A stretch of DNA of 64,000 nt from Cymodocea nodosa (Eukaryota > Streptophyta > Magnoliopsida > Alismatales > Cymodoceaceae), in NCBI GenBank assembly GCA_036874045.1, contig CM072335.1, positions 5,228,001 to 5,292,000 on the forward strand. Direction: 5' to 3'. Made by a program: the position numbers and the translations under genes. Positions 1 to 12,621 of the stretch are shown in pieces (positions within the stretch are counted from its first letter, which is position 1; the number at the start of each line of letters is the position of its first letter). The notes beneath the pieces are model-generated. The model ran no database searches and had not been told where the DNA came from. It worked only from the letters and a program-made list of their open reading frames with translations.

Positions 1-638
1 TTGATTCAAAAAATAGTATTACAGTATTACAGTTTACTGAAATTGATTCGTTCTAGATACTTAAAGATTTTAATGGTTATTGTTTGAAATATTTGAATGT
101 TAGTATTGCTTAATGATAAATCTAATATTAACTAGCATTAAAGAGCTTAATTGATGTTATTTACAATCTATGGAATCGCCCAATGGTTGGCTGAATTCCT
201 TTGTAAATAGTAGTATTAAACTCGAAAGATAGGCTTGTGGAGTTAACTTAAGTCCACGAGATTAGTCCGTTAAGTTAGCCATAATTCCATGAACTTAGTC
301 CGTTGTGTTAATTGTAACTTAATAGAGTGATTACTGAACACATTAAGTATAATATAAAAAAGCGGAACAATATACAATTCTTACTCAATTCTTTGTGGGA
401 TCGACCTATATTTGCACACAAATACAATATACACTGTGCACTTATAGTTAAAATACAAATTGGAATTAATATCTAATTTGTGTGAAAGGTTGTTTGTTTA
501 CTTTTAAAAGAAATTATTGATATAAGCATAAAGACAAATTAACCAAGTTAAAAACAAAAGTTAACAAATACAAGTTTTCTGGCACTGTTGCTGGAGAACT
601 AAACAAGTTCTCTAGTGTCGCCTAAAAAACACCAAACA
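1..638 (+). repeat. Athila-type LTR (subfamily A), 3' part
   Basis: The window opens inside an LTR, so its left end is not seen. It aligns by eye with the right part of the solo LTR at 46448-48459 and of the LTR at 58753-60996: the same block near 150-200, the same dyad array at 231-325 and the same end, a tctagtgtcg block followed by CAAACA. I place the terminus at 638 because homology changes abruptly to an internal LTR position immediately after. Confidence 0.75.
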
Positions 639-2117
639 CTATACGCATTGAATTACTTGAATATACACTAAGGTAACATGTTGTGTTAGTGTTATAAGCT
701 TATAAGTATTTCTTTATTGCATGTGTTTTATAGTTAAGTCAACGAAGTAAGTCTATTGAGTTACACTAACTCCATGGACCATTTATTTTCTAACATGCCA
801 CTATAATAGTTGTAGAAACAAGAAATTCGAAGGAAAACCATGATTGCACATATCACGTAGAAATTAACTTGTGGAATGAAGAAGAAATCACCATTGTTGA
901 TATGAAGGAAGGAAATTCAATCGATCATTTAAGCAGAAGTAGTTACTACTAAAAGAAATATAAAAGAAGAGGAGAAAGATGAAGAAAAGTGTGTGATTGG
1001 AGAACCGCGCAAATTGTAGAAAGCATCGAAAGTTCCTTGAAGCTCCACAACACCACCAAAATCACCAACCATCGGAGGTTTGTGAGATACTTTCCAGATG
1101 TCGAGTCGATTCTGAGCCAAACATGGTGATTGACAACCACTGTGAGGAGTGATCGCGTTGTAGGAAGGGAAGCTATTTTCACCAAGTACCAACTCAAATC
1201 TCAGGAGATTGTAAAGCTTCTAGCCTTGGTTTTGAGTTGATGCTAGTATACTGAAGAGGAAATTAACTTACAAGTCTTGGTTCATAATTCTATAGGGAGA
1301 GGAGGCAAGACTGTAAGTGATTAAATTTTCAGTGGTGTAATCACATTGCATGTAGTGACGAAAGTTCTTATTATCGATAGAGATTTTTATATTTCACCTT
1401 TCGCTCATCTTCAGGAACATATCAAAACAAAAATACCAAAAATAACTAATTATCTATATTTACGTTTAGTATTAAAGTATTGTATTGTTTGTTTTGTATC
1501 GTGATTAATGTTATTATTGTCAGTAATGTGAATGTTTTATGTTTGTTTGATTCAAAAACTAGAAAATAGTTTTATTGTTTACTGAAATTGATTCGTACAG
1601 AATACTAAAAATCTTAATGGTTACTGTTTGAAATATCTGAATGTTAGTGTTGCTTAATGAAAAATCTCAGATTAACTAACATTAAAAAGCTTAGTTGATG
1701 TTATTTACATTTTGTGGAACCAGCCAATGGATGGCTGAATTCCTCTATAAATAGTAGTATTTAACTAGAAAGTTAGGCTCGTGGAGTTAACTTAAGTCCA
1801 TGAGGTTAGTTCGTTAAGTTAACTATAACTCTACGAACTAAGTCCGTTGAGTTAATTATAACTCAACGAAGTGCTTAACTGAACACATATAAACTCCAAT
1901 ATAAAAATCAAAATAGTACACAATTCTTATTTAATCTCTATAAGATCAACCTATACTTGCACACAAATACAATATATACTGTGCACTTGTAGTTAAAAAT
2001 ATAAATTGGACTTAATATTTAATTTGTGTGAAAAGTTGTTTGTTTACTTCTAAAAGAATTTATTAATATAAGCATAAAAACAAATAGACAAGTTTTCTAA
2101 TTTAACTTTTCACACCA
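639..2117 (+). repeat. Athila-type LTR (subfamily B), 5'-truncated
   Basis: A second LTR begins about 0.5 kb into the family consensus, at the block equivalent to 46965, and runs to CACACCA at 2111-2117. It has a TATAAAAG box at 959-966 and a dyad array at 1772-1880. The end matches the LTR end at 33865 (read in reverse) rather than the CAAACA end of its left neighbour, so at least two LTR subfamilies are present. Copia gag sequence begins directly after 2117. Confidence 0.72.
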
Positions 2118-3807
2118 AACACCAAGTCAAAGAATTGAAGATTAATATGTTAGTATATAAATATGAGCTTTTTAAAATGCATGAAAATGAATGTATCTCT
2201 AACATGTTTTCCTATTTTCTTAATATTGTAAATCCTTAAAATCCTTAGGTAAGAAATTTAAGGAAAAAAACTTGGTAAGAAAGATCCTTAGATTTTTAAC
2301 AAAAATTTGGGCTCAGAAGACAATGTCTATTGAGGAGTCCAAAGATTTAAATACATATATTCTGGATGATCTCATAAGAAATCTGACAACCTATGAAGTT
2401 CAGCATTTAGATCCAAAAGTGAAGAATCCTAGAAGGGATCTAGTTTTTGAGGTTGATAAAGTCTTAGAAGTCACTAGTGATTTTGACAATGATTTTACTT
2501 TTGTTTACTAGAAAATTTAGAAATCTATTGAAGAAACGTAGGAACTTTAGGTCAACAAAGACATCTGGAGATATGGAGAAGAAGTCATTTCTAAAGGACA
2601 AAGTCATATGCTGCAAGTGCAATAGGCCGGGTAACTTTCAAATAGATTATCGTCTCAACAAATATAAAAAAAATTCAAGAAGGAATTTTAGGGATAAAAA
2701 GTTCAAAAAGAGAAGGGCACTAAAGGAGACATTAGATGACTCTTCCTCTTCACACAGTGAAGAAACGAAAGATTCAACATCATATAATGAATCCTCATCA
2801 AGATTAGATGCAAAAGAAAATCTAGTAAACATGTGCTTTATGGCAAATTCTAGTGAGGTATTTTCTGATCCTAATGCTAGTTATAATAGTTTTGATAGAT
2901 TGCTTGTTGAATACAATAAACTAGCTAAGAAATATAAAAGAGTAAAATCAAAAGGAAAGAACACTAGAGTAATGCTAGATGAATCTAAAAATAAGATTGA
3001 TTTTCTAAATTCTACATTGAATAAATTTAAAGAAGAAAATCAGAAGCATGCTTAGGAGATTTTAAAGTTTACTGTAATAGAAAATGACTTGCATGCTAAT
3101 CATGAAAATTTAATTACTGATTAGAAGAAAATGATTTGTAAAGTTGAAAAATTAAATTTGACTATTACTAATTTAAATTCAGAAATTAATATGTTAAAAA
3201 TTAAGGTTTGTGATAAAAAAGCCACCTTAAGTAAATAGAATAATAATCAAACAATAACAAATGAACTTAGTAGTAAAATATCAAATGTAGAAAAACATGG
3301 TATTGGTTTACACATGCATCTTCTGAAAATTATACATTGCATGATAGTACTTCTAAAAATAATACTTTTGTTTCAAGTACTAAGAATAGAAAAAGAAAGA
3401 CTATTCCATGTGTAATTAGAAAAGAAGAAAAATATGTGCAAGTAGATAAAATACAACACATAGATAAAAACACACGATGCAAAAGTCCCAAAAGAAATTT
3501 TCAGAAAAATCATGCTAAGTCATTTGAAAATAGGGATTTTAATATTTTTGATTAGTTTTTTTCATATTTAAGAAAAATTGGATATTGGAATCAACAATTA
3601 AATAATGTCAAAAATAAAAATTTCAACTCTGTTAAACATAGAAATAAATATTCTAATAATTATAAGACTAAAAGTAATAAACGTAGGAATAATTATCAGA
3701 AAATAAATAAGTTGAAATTTAAAGATATTGATTATCATGATATAACTCTCTTTAAAATTCTCAGACCCACTCAGGAATGAGTTCCAATAAATAAAATTTC
3801 TTCTTAA
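2118..3807 (+). pseudogene. Copia element C1, gag remnant
   Basis: This is the capsid/nucleocapsid gene of a SIRE-like Ty1/copia element. It aligns with the gag of C2 (7527-9539) from about codon 120 onward; the N-terminal part is absent. Visible parts in order: a helical capsid segment (2150-2510), a zinc knuckle (CCKCNRPGNFQIDY near 2610-2650, final Cys replaced by Tyr), a lysine/serine-rich stretch, a coiled-coil-like segment (2890-3290) and a tail like the C2 gag end. Several stops and frameshifts break it. The left edge coincides with the end of an Athila-type LTR, so either that LTR inserted here or the two were joined by recombination. Confidence 0.8.
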
Positions 3808-3810
3808 CTA

Positions 3811-6003
3811 TTTTGTAGGTACACAAATCAAAATGGATAATGGATATTAGACCATCTAGCCAAATGACTAGAGATATATGATTACTTACAAAAGTAACAA
3901 AGACAAAAAACGGACAAGTTACCTTTGGAAATAAAAGTAAACAAAAATCTTTGGGTCTAGTAAGGTTTAGATAACTAAAAAATGTTTTATTAATGATGTC
4001 CTATTAGTAGAAAACTTAGGTTTTAATTTATTGAGTGTTCTTGTCTTAAATGAAATTTTATAGAGTGATTTTGAAAAAAGATTCCTATAAAATTATAAAC
4101 ATACATACAAATGAAATTTTATTTACTGTATACAAGAAAGGATCCATTTGTATTTTAAATTTTCCTTCTGATATTATCAAAGATAGTGCTTGCTTAATTG
4201 CAAAATCAAATGAAGCCATATTATGGCATAGAAGGCTAGGTCACTCAAACTTAAAGTTATTACAAAAGCTGTCTAAAAAGAATCTAGTTAGAGGTTTACC
4301 TAGTATTAATTACTTGAAAAAGTTTATGTGTGATGCATGTCAATTAGGTAAACTACATACAACATCCTTTAAAACTTTAAATGAAATAACAAACAAAAGA
4401 GTATTAGAACTAGTACATATGGATTTATTTGGACCTACTAGGGCAATCAGTTTAAGAGGTAAACATTATGCTTTTATATTAGTTGATGATCATTCTAGGT
4501 TTACTTGGGTTTATTTTCTAGCTAATAAAATTGAAGTTTTTGAAATATTTAAAGTATTCTGTAATAAAGTTTAGAATGAGCAAAATGTTAAAATTCAAAA
4601 ACTTAGGAGTGATCACGATATAGAATTTGATATGATCAAATGGATATCTTTTGTGAAGAATTAGGCATAGATCATAGGTATTCATTTCCAAGAGCTCCTT
4701 CACAAAATGGGATAGTATAATGGAAAAATAGATCACTTTAGGAAATGTCCAGAATCATGTTGAATAAAAATAAGTTACCCTTATTCTTTAGGCAGAAGTA
4801 GTTCATACAACATGTTATGTTATAAATAGGGTACATTTAAGATCCATTTTGGATAAAACTCCTTATGAGATATGGTATAACAAGGTTTCCAAAATTACTT
4901 ATTTAAAACCCTTTGGCTGTAAATGTTTTATATTAAATACCAAGAAGCGTAAAGACAAATTTAGAGCCAAATCAGATGAGGGTATTTTTGTTGGTTATTC
5001 CATTAGAAGTAAAGCATACAGAGTGTATAATAAATCAACAAAAACAATTGAGGAAACCTTACATGTTAAATTTCATGAAAATTCTCATTTAGATTTTAAG
5101 CATGTTAAAAATAATGATTCAAATATTCTCCTAGTAGAATCAAATGATATTGATAGAGAAATTGAGAGATTATCTGATGGACTAAGAAATATAAACTTGA
5201 ATGATGAAGATCTTGAAGAAAATAATGTCATGCCTATAAAAAATGTGGAACATCATAGAAATTGGTGTTGTGCTTCATCTCATCCTGTTGATTAGATAAT
5301 AGGCGATCCTAATCAAGGAATTAAGACTAGGTCATCAATAGTCAACATTTGTGGTGCTTATTCTTTTGTTTCTTTACTAGAGCCTAAGAAAATTAAAGAA
5401 GCCTTATAAGATGAATTTTGGTATTCAGCTATGCAAGATGAGCTAAATCAATTTATAAGAAATGAGGTATGAGATCTAGTTCTACCCCCTAAAAATCAGT
5501 TTGTAATAAGAACAAGATGGGTATTTAGAAACAAAGTAGATTAGGATAGACATATAGTTAAAAATAAAGCTAGGTTAGTTGCTCAAGGTTACAAGCAAGA
5601 GGAAGGAATTAATTCTGATGAAACATTTGTTCCTGTTGTTAGATTAGAATCAATATGAATTTTGTTAGCATTTGCTTGTTACATGGATTTCAAATTATAT
5701 CAAATGGATGTTAAGATTGCTTTTTTAAATGGATATATAAAAGAAGAAGTTTATGTAAAACAACCTCTAGGTTTTGAAGATTCAAAACATCCTAAGCATG
5801 CTTACAAGCTTAAAAAGGCACTATATGGTCTTAAACAAGCCCCTAAGTCTTGGTATGAGAGGTTATCTAAATTTCTTATAAAAAAAGAGTATTCTATGGG
5901 AAAGGTAGATCATATCTTCTTTATCAAGAAAGTTGAAAATGATATATTGGTAGTTCAAATTTATGTAGATGACATTATATTTGGAGCAACAAATGAAAAA
6001 TTA
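3811..6003 (+). pseudogene. Copia element C1, pol remnant (protease, integrase, partial RT)
   Basis: Decayed copia polyprotein. The protease site is lost (the DSGASNH position of C2 reads as a mutated segment near 3838). Integrase is recognisable: the HHCC zinc region with HRRLGH and CDAC at about 4220-4340, the first core Asp in HMDLFGP near 4420, then a UAG at 4572-4574. RT runs from about 5400 and reaches the YVDD box near 5962-5975, then stops dead at 6003. The rest of RT and RNase H are missing and Athila-type sequence follows. Many nonsense codons and frameshifts are present. Close relative of C2 but clearly older or more decayed. Confidence 0.85.
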
Positions 6004-6256
6004 TAACTATTCAGAAAAATTAAGATCTAGATGGTCAGGACCTTACATAGTTCATAATATTTATCCCTATGGAGCTATTGTAATTGAAAATCCTAAAAAT
6101 CAAAATATATTTAAAGTAAATGGACAAAGACTTAAACCTATTTTGAAAATACCAAAAAGTTCCTTTAGAATTATAGAAGAAGTAAGAGTAGAGGATTACT
6201 CGAGCTTCACTTAGTAAGAAATTTTCTAAGTATATATAAAAAAAAAAACCTTATTT
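6004..6256 (+). pseudogene. Athila-type pol C-terminus fragment
   Basis: The frame reads [12 protein letters not shown], then [11 protein letters not shown], and ends in a stop at 6212-6214. This is the C-terminal tail after integrase in Athila-type Ty3/gypsy pol. The same segment occurs intact in context on the minus strand at 44359-44544. It is fused directly to copia RT on its left, so the junction near 6004 is a recombination point. On its right it is cut by insertion of C2 at 6262 and resumes at 20751. Confidence 0.85.
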
Positions 6257-6261
6257 AAATA

Positions 6262-7423
6262 TGTTAGGTATTTAATTTTGATGATATATGCTTTATTAAC
6301 GTATTTAAATAAGTCTACATAATATTCTCTAAGTATAATAGTTAATAGATTATCGGAAAGTTTCATTTTTATGTCGGATAAATTAAATATTTTCGAAGAG
6401 CTAGATTTGCAATAGTTAAACTTTTGGATAGTTAACGTTTCGTTTTTGTCGAATACTTTATGTTAAAAACTCGTATAGTTAAGTTATCTGCACGTGTGTT
6501 TTTAATATTTTAAGTTGTCACGTGTTTTCCATGCACGTTCGGTAATGAAAAATCGAATAGTTAGATAATTGTTCGAGTTTTTATATGCATGGATAGATAA
6601 CTGTTCGAGTTTTATAAAAGGACTAACGAATAGATAAGTTTCCTTGTTTAGTCACGTGTTTTGTAGGTGCAAAAACTCGAAGAGTTAAAGGATAAATGTT
6701 CGACTAAATCGAAGACTTAGAAGATATTCTACAAAACTCCAGGAAGATAAAGATTCGGTGAATCTACGAGTGGAGATCATGGAAACTCAAATTGTTAGTG
6801 AAGAAAGTGGAAATTTAAATAGAAAGTAATTTGGATTAAAGAGAAAATTAGTACGTAGATTATGGATTATGGATTGTGGATCAAGTGGATGAACATGCTG
6901 AACGTGAAACTAATAGAGAGTACAAGCTACATTACAACAGGAGATCCCAATCTCAAAAACCAAGTCTGAATATTCAATCTGGATCCCTAACTGAAAAGTT
7001 AAGTTTGAATATTCATATTCTGAAAAGTTCTCCAACATCAGAAGAAGTTCGAAATTCTAAGCAATTTTAGAAAAGGAGCTGCAAACGCAAGAAGTCTGGA
7101 AATTTAACAACTAGAGAAGAAGAGATACAGAAGCTGAGCAAAGAGAAAGAAAAGAGCTGTGTGCATAAAGATCAAGTTTTATACAATTCAAAATTAGTTT
7201 TGAAAAAGAGCTTTGTTTTCTTATTTGAATTGTATATCAAAAAAAAATTACTATATCAAAATCGTCAAGAAGGGAATTGAGCTGAAAAGATATTGTAAAT
7301 TCTATCTTGAAATAAAAGAATAAAATTTCATTTACGAGTGTTTTGTGCTCTTGTTTTATCCGCTAGTTTAATTACTAAAGACACAATTCACCCCCCCCCT
7401 CTTGTTATACAGACGATCCTACA
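6262..7423 (+). repeat. C2 5' LTR
   Basis: 1,162 bp. Compared with the 3' LTR (1,229 bp) it lacks a 14-bp tandem duplication (3' LTR near 19587), about 33 bp near 19965-20000, about 20 bp near 20217 and one 8-bp repeat near 20163; otherwise the two are very similar. It carries a TATAAAAG box at 6613-6620 and CACGTG G-boxes at 6491, 6519 and 6653. A run of short motifs of the form TCGGATAGTTA or CGAATAGTTA lies between 6350 and 6620. Confidence 0.95.
6613..6620 (+). promoter_or_regulatory. TATA box of the C2 5' LTR
   Basis: TATAAAAG, repeated at 19882-19889 in the 3' LTR. It probably sets the start of the genomic transcript about 30 bp downstream. Confidence 0.7.
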
Positions 7424-7425
7424 AC

Positions 7426-7437
7426 TGGTATCAAAGC
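7426..7437 (+). other. Primer binding site of C2 (tRNA-iMet)
   Basis: TGGTATCAAAGC begins two bases after the LTR end. It differs at one position from TGGTATCAGAGC, the complement of the initiator-Met tRNA 3' end used by most plant copia elements. The exact form occurs in C3 at 63269-63280. Confidence 0.9.
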
Positions 7438-7526
7438 AATTAAACTGTCTAAAACATCTGAAAGCCTTCATTTCTCTATTTAGGAATTGGTTTTTCCTGT
7501 CATTTACTTCAGATCATTTGTTTAAA

Positions 7527-9539
7527 ATGGATAATTCTGAAATCTTAGTTATGACTAAAGGACAGACCACTAATCATCCTCCTATGTTCAAAGGTAGCAA
7601 TTATGACTACTGGAAATATAGGATGAAAGTATTCTTTCAGTTAATCGATTTCAAATTATGGCATATAATTAGTAATTCTATAGTGTTAGTTACGACTCTA
7701 TATGATACTTGGACTTTTCATGAAAAGGAGCGAATGACACTGAATGCTAAAGGTTTAAACATCTTGTTTTGTGCTTTATCTCATGATCAATTTAATAAAG
7801 TTTCTGCATATCAAACTGCATATGAGATATGACATGCATTAGAAGTTGCCAACGAAGGTACTAATCAGGTCAAGGAATCTAAGATCAATATGTTAGTACA
7901 TAAATATGAACTTTTTAAAATGCACGAAAATGAATGTATCTCTGACATGTTTTCCCGTTTTCTTGATATTGTAAATTCATTAAAATCTTTAGGCAAGAAA
8001 TTCGAGGAAAAAGACTTGGTAAGAAAGATCCTTAGATCTTTAACTAAAATTTGGGCTCAAAAGACAACATCTATTGAAGAGTCCAAAGACTTAAATACAT
8101 ATACTCTCGATGATCTCATAGGAAACCTAACAGCCTATGAAGTACAACATTTAGATCCAAAAGGGAAAAATCCTAGAAGGGATCTGACTTTTGAGGCTGA
8201 TAAAGTCTTAGACGTCACTAGTGATTCTAATGATGATTTATTGTTGTTGACCAAAAAATTTAGAAATCTGTTGAAGAAACACAAGAACTTCAGGTCAGCA
8301 AAGACATCTAGAGATATGGAGAAGAAGTCATTCATGAAAGACAAAAGTATATGCTACAAGTGCAACAGGCCGGGTCACTTTCAAATTGATTATCCTCTCA
8401 ACAAAGATAAGAAGAATTCGATGAGGAATTTCAGGAATAAGAAATTCAGAAAGAGAAGGGCGCTTAAAGTGACATGGGATGACTCTTAAGCTTCACAAAG
8501 TGAAGAAACAAAGGATTCAACATCAGACAATGAATCCTCATCAACATCAGATTCAGAAGAAAATCTGGCAAATGTATGCTTTATGGCAAAATCCAGTGAG
8601 GTATCCTCTGATCAAAATGCTAATTTTGATAGTTTTGATGGATTACTTGTTGAATACAATAGACTGGCCAGAAAATATAAGAAAGTCAAAATAGAAAGAA
8701 AGGACACTAGGAAAATGTTAGATGAATCTGAAAATAAGATTGATTTTCTGAACTCTACGTTGAATAAATTTAAAGAAGAAAATCAAAGGCATGCACAGGA
8801 AATTTTAAAGTTCACTACTATAGAAAGAAAATTGCATGCTGATTGTGAAAATTTAATTCTTGATAAGAAGAAAATGATTTGTGAAATTGAAAAACTAGAA
8901 CTAACTATTACTGATTTAAATTTAGAAATTGATGTGTTAAAGATTAAAGTCTGCGATCAAAAGGCTATATTAAGTAAATGGAATAATAGTCAAACTTTAA
9001 CAAATGAACTCAGTAGTAAAATATCAAATGTAGAAAAACATGGTATTGGTTTACACGATGCATATTCTAAAAATTATATATTGCATGATGATATTGCTAA
9101 AAATAATGTCTTTATTTCTAATACTAAGAATAGTAAGAGAAAAACTATTCCATGTGTAATCAAAAAGGGAGAAAAATATGTGTAAATTGATGAAATGCAG
9201 CATATAAATGATAGCACACGATGCAAGAATTTCAAAAGAAATCTTCAGAAGAATCAAGCTAAGACATTTGAGAATTTTAATATTCTTGATCAATTTTCTT
9301 CATATTTAAAGAATATTGGATATTGGAAATCAAATAATGTCAGAAATGAAAATTTCAACTTTGGTTTACATGGAGATAAATGTTTTGATAATTATAACAC
9401 TAAGAGAAAGAAACGCAAAAATAATTATCAAAAAATAGATAAGTTGAAGTCTAAAAATATTGATTATTTTGATATGACTCTCTCTAAAATTCTTGGACCC
9501 ACTCAAAAATGGGTTCCAAGAGATAAAATCTCTTTTTGA
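7527..9539 (+). pseudogene. C2 gag (capsid, zinc knuckle, coiled coil)
   Basis: One frame from ATG at 7527 to TGA at 9537-9539, about 670 codons, interrupted by TGA at 7830, TAA near 8487 and TAA at 9183. The N-terminus contains PPMFKGSNYDYWKYRMKVF, typical of copia gag (DUF4219/UBN2 type). A CCHC-type zinc knuckle, CYKCNRPGHFQIDY, lies near 8350-8392 with the last Cys replaced by Tyr, as in C1. A long charged coiled-coil-like stretch (8640-9010) follows, then a basic region and the ending GPTQKWVPRDK. The length and coiled coil fit Sirevirus gag. The TGA at 7830 is at the same codon as a TGA in C3. No frameshift is evident. Confidence 0.9.
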
Positions 9540-9540
9540 C

Positions 9541-12500
9541 TGTTTTGTAGGTACACAAATCAAAATGGATAATGGACAGTGGAGCATCCAACCACATGAC
9601 TGGAGATATATGACTACTTACAGAAATAACAAAGACCAAAAACGGACAAGTTACCTTTGGAAATAAAAGCAAAACAAATATCCTTGGGTCTAGCAAGGTT
9701 CAGGTAACTGAGAAATGTTTTATAAATGATGTCTTATTAGTTGAAAACTTAGGTTTTAATTTATTGAGTGTTCCTGTTTTAATGAAGATTTATAGAGCAA
9801 TTTTTGAAAAAGATTCCTGTAAAATTATGGACATGACTACAAATGAAATTTTATTCACTACATACAAGAAAGGATCTATTTGTATTCTAAATTTGCCTTT
9901 TGATATTATTGAAGACAATGCTTGCTTAATTGCAAAATCAGATGAAGTCATTTTATGGCATAGAAGGCTAGGACACTTAAACTTAAAATTATTACAAAAG
10001 CTGTCTAAAAAGAATCTAGTTAGAGGTTTACCTAGTATTAAGTACTCGAAAGAGTTTATGTGTGATGCATGTCAACTAGGTAAATTACATAAAACATCTT
10101 TTAAAAGCTTAAATGAAATAACAAGCAAAAGAGTATTAGAACTAGTGCATATGGATTTATTTGGACCTATTAGAACAACCAGTCTAGGAGGTAAACATTA
10201 TGCTTTTGTACTAGTTGATGACTATTCTAGATTTACTTGGGTCTATTTTCTAGCTAATAAAACTGAATTTTTTGAAATATTTAAGATATTCTGTAATAAA
10301 ATTTAGAATGAGCAAAATGTTAAAATTCAAAAAACTTAGGAGTGATCATGGTACAGAATTTGATAATGATCAAATGGACACCTTTTGTGAAGAATTAGTC
10401 ATAGATCATAGGTACTCATTTTCAAGAGCTCCTTCACAAAATGGGATAGTAGAACGTAAGAACAGATCACTTCAAGAAATGTCCAGAACCATGTTAAATG
10501 AGAATAAGTTACCCCTTTTTCTCTGGGCAGAAGCAATTCATACAACATGCTATGTTATAAATAGAGTATATCTAAAACTAATTTTAGATAAAACTCCTTA
10601 TGAGATATGGTATAGCAGGGTTCCCAAAATAAGTTATTTAAAACCCTTTGGCTGTAAGTGTTTTATTTTAAACACTAAGGAACGAAGAGACAAATTTAAA
10701 GCCAAATCAGATGAAGGGATTTTTGTTGGTTATTCCATTAGAAGTAAAGCATATAGAGTTTATAATAAATCAACAAAAACCATTGAGGAAACCCTGTATG
10801 TGAAATTTCATGAAAATTCTCATTTGGATTTAAGACATGGTGAAAACTTTGATTCAGAAATTCTCCCAGAAATAGTACCAAATGATGTTGACAGAGAAAT
10901 TGATAAATTATCTGACGAAATAAGAAATCTAAGTTTGAATGATGAAAATTTAGAAGAAAATAATGTCATACCTATAGAAAATATGGAACAGCATAGAAAT
11001 TGGCGTTATGCTTCATCTCATCCTATTGATCAGATAATAGGCGATCCTAATCAAGGAGTTAGGACTAGGTCATCAGTAGTCAACATTTGTGGTGCTTATT
11101 CATTTGTTTCTTTACTAGAACCTAAGATACTTGAAGATGCCTTAGAAGATGAATTTTGGTATTTAGCTATGCAAGATGAGCTAAATCAATTTATAAGAAA
11201 TGAGGTATGGGATCTAGTTCCACCACCTGAAAATCAATCCATAATAGAAACAAGGTGGGTATTTAGAAACAAAGTAGATCAAGATGGACATATAGTTAAA
11301 AATAAAGCTAGATTAGTTGCTCAAGGTTACAAGCAAGAGGAAGGAATTGACTATGATGAAACATTTGCTCCTATTGCTAGATTAAAATCAATACGAATTT
11401 TGTTAGTATATTCTTGTTATATGGATTTCAAATTATATCAAATGGATGTTAAGACTACTTTTTTAAATGGATATATAAAAGAAGAAGTGTATGTAAAACA
11501 ACCTCTAGGTTTTGAAGATTCAAAACATCCTGAGTATGTTTACAAGCTTAAGAAGGCACTATATGGCCTTAAACAAGCTCCTAGGTCTTGGTATGAAAGA
11601 TTATCTAAATTTCTTATGGAAAAAGGGTATTCTATGGGAAAGGCAGATCACACTCTTTTTATCAAGAAGATCGAAAAAGATATATTAATAGTTCAAATCT
11701 ATGTAGATGACATCATATTTGGAGCAACAAATGATAAATTAGTTGAGTCCTTTTCGAAAGACATGACTAATCAATTTGAAATGAGTATGATGGGTGAACT
11801 ATCACTTTTCCTAGGCTTACAAATTAAGCAATTAGTTCAGGGTACTTTTATTTCACAAGAAAAATATACTCAAGATTTATTAAAGAGGTTTGGTTTAGAC
11901 AACACTAAAACAAAGAATACACCAATGAGTACTATCACCAAGTTGGATAAAGATGACTCTAGAAAAATTGTAGATGTAAAACAATATAGAAGTATGATTA
12001 GTTCATTACTCTATTTAATAGCTAGCCGACTAGATATTATGTTTAGTGTGTGTACTTGTGCTAGATATCAATCAAATCCTAAGGAATCACACCTACTTGC
12101 TGTTAAACGAATTTTTAAATATCTATTAGGAACCATCAATTTCGGACTGTTTTACTTTAAACATAGTTCTTTAAACTTAGTAGGTTATAGTGATGCTGAT
12201 TTCGCAAGATGTAAGTCTGAAAGAAAAAGCACCAGTGGCACTTGTCAATTGTTAGGTAATTCTTTAGTGTCATGGTTTAGCAAAAAGTAAAATTGTGTAG
12301 CATTATCTACAACTGAAGCTGAATATATAGCTGCTGCACTTTGCTGTGCTCAAATCCTGTGGATCAGACAAACCTTAAAAGATTTTAATTTAAACTATGA
12401 ACCAACTAAGATTTTCTATGATAGTAGTTCTGTAATAAGTTTATCTAAAAATCCTGTCTTACATTCATTTTCTAAGGGATAATGTTATAAAAGGAAAAAT

Positions 12501-12621
12501 AGTATTAAATTTTGTTCCTACCACAGAACAATTAGCAGATCTATTTACAAAACCCTTAGATGAAAATACATTCTCAAAATTACGATTAGAACTTGGTATC
12601 TATAGGTTATCTGATATTTAA
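9541..12621 (+). pseudogene. C2 pol (protease, integrase, RT, RNase H)
   Basis: Copia-order polyprotein. Protease active site DSGAS at 9575-9589, followed by a TGA near 9611. Integrase zinc region HRRLGH and CDACQLG at 9958-10083; catalytic residues in [17 protein letters not shown] and [11 protein letters not shown] (9764-10500). A TAG at 10304-10306 and a one-base insertion near 10333 split integrase; the second frame then runs open to 12290. RT is well preserved, with the catalytic YVDD at 11700-11711. RNase H shows the DADFA and SGTCQLLG region (12190-12260), then a TAA at 12288 (Gln position) and a frameshift near 12480. The final codons end at 12619-12621. Nearly all inactivating changes are single substitutions. 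Confidence 0.92.
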
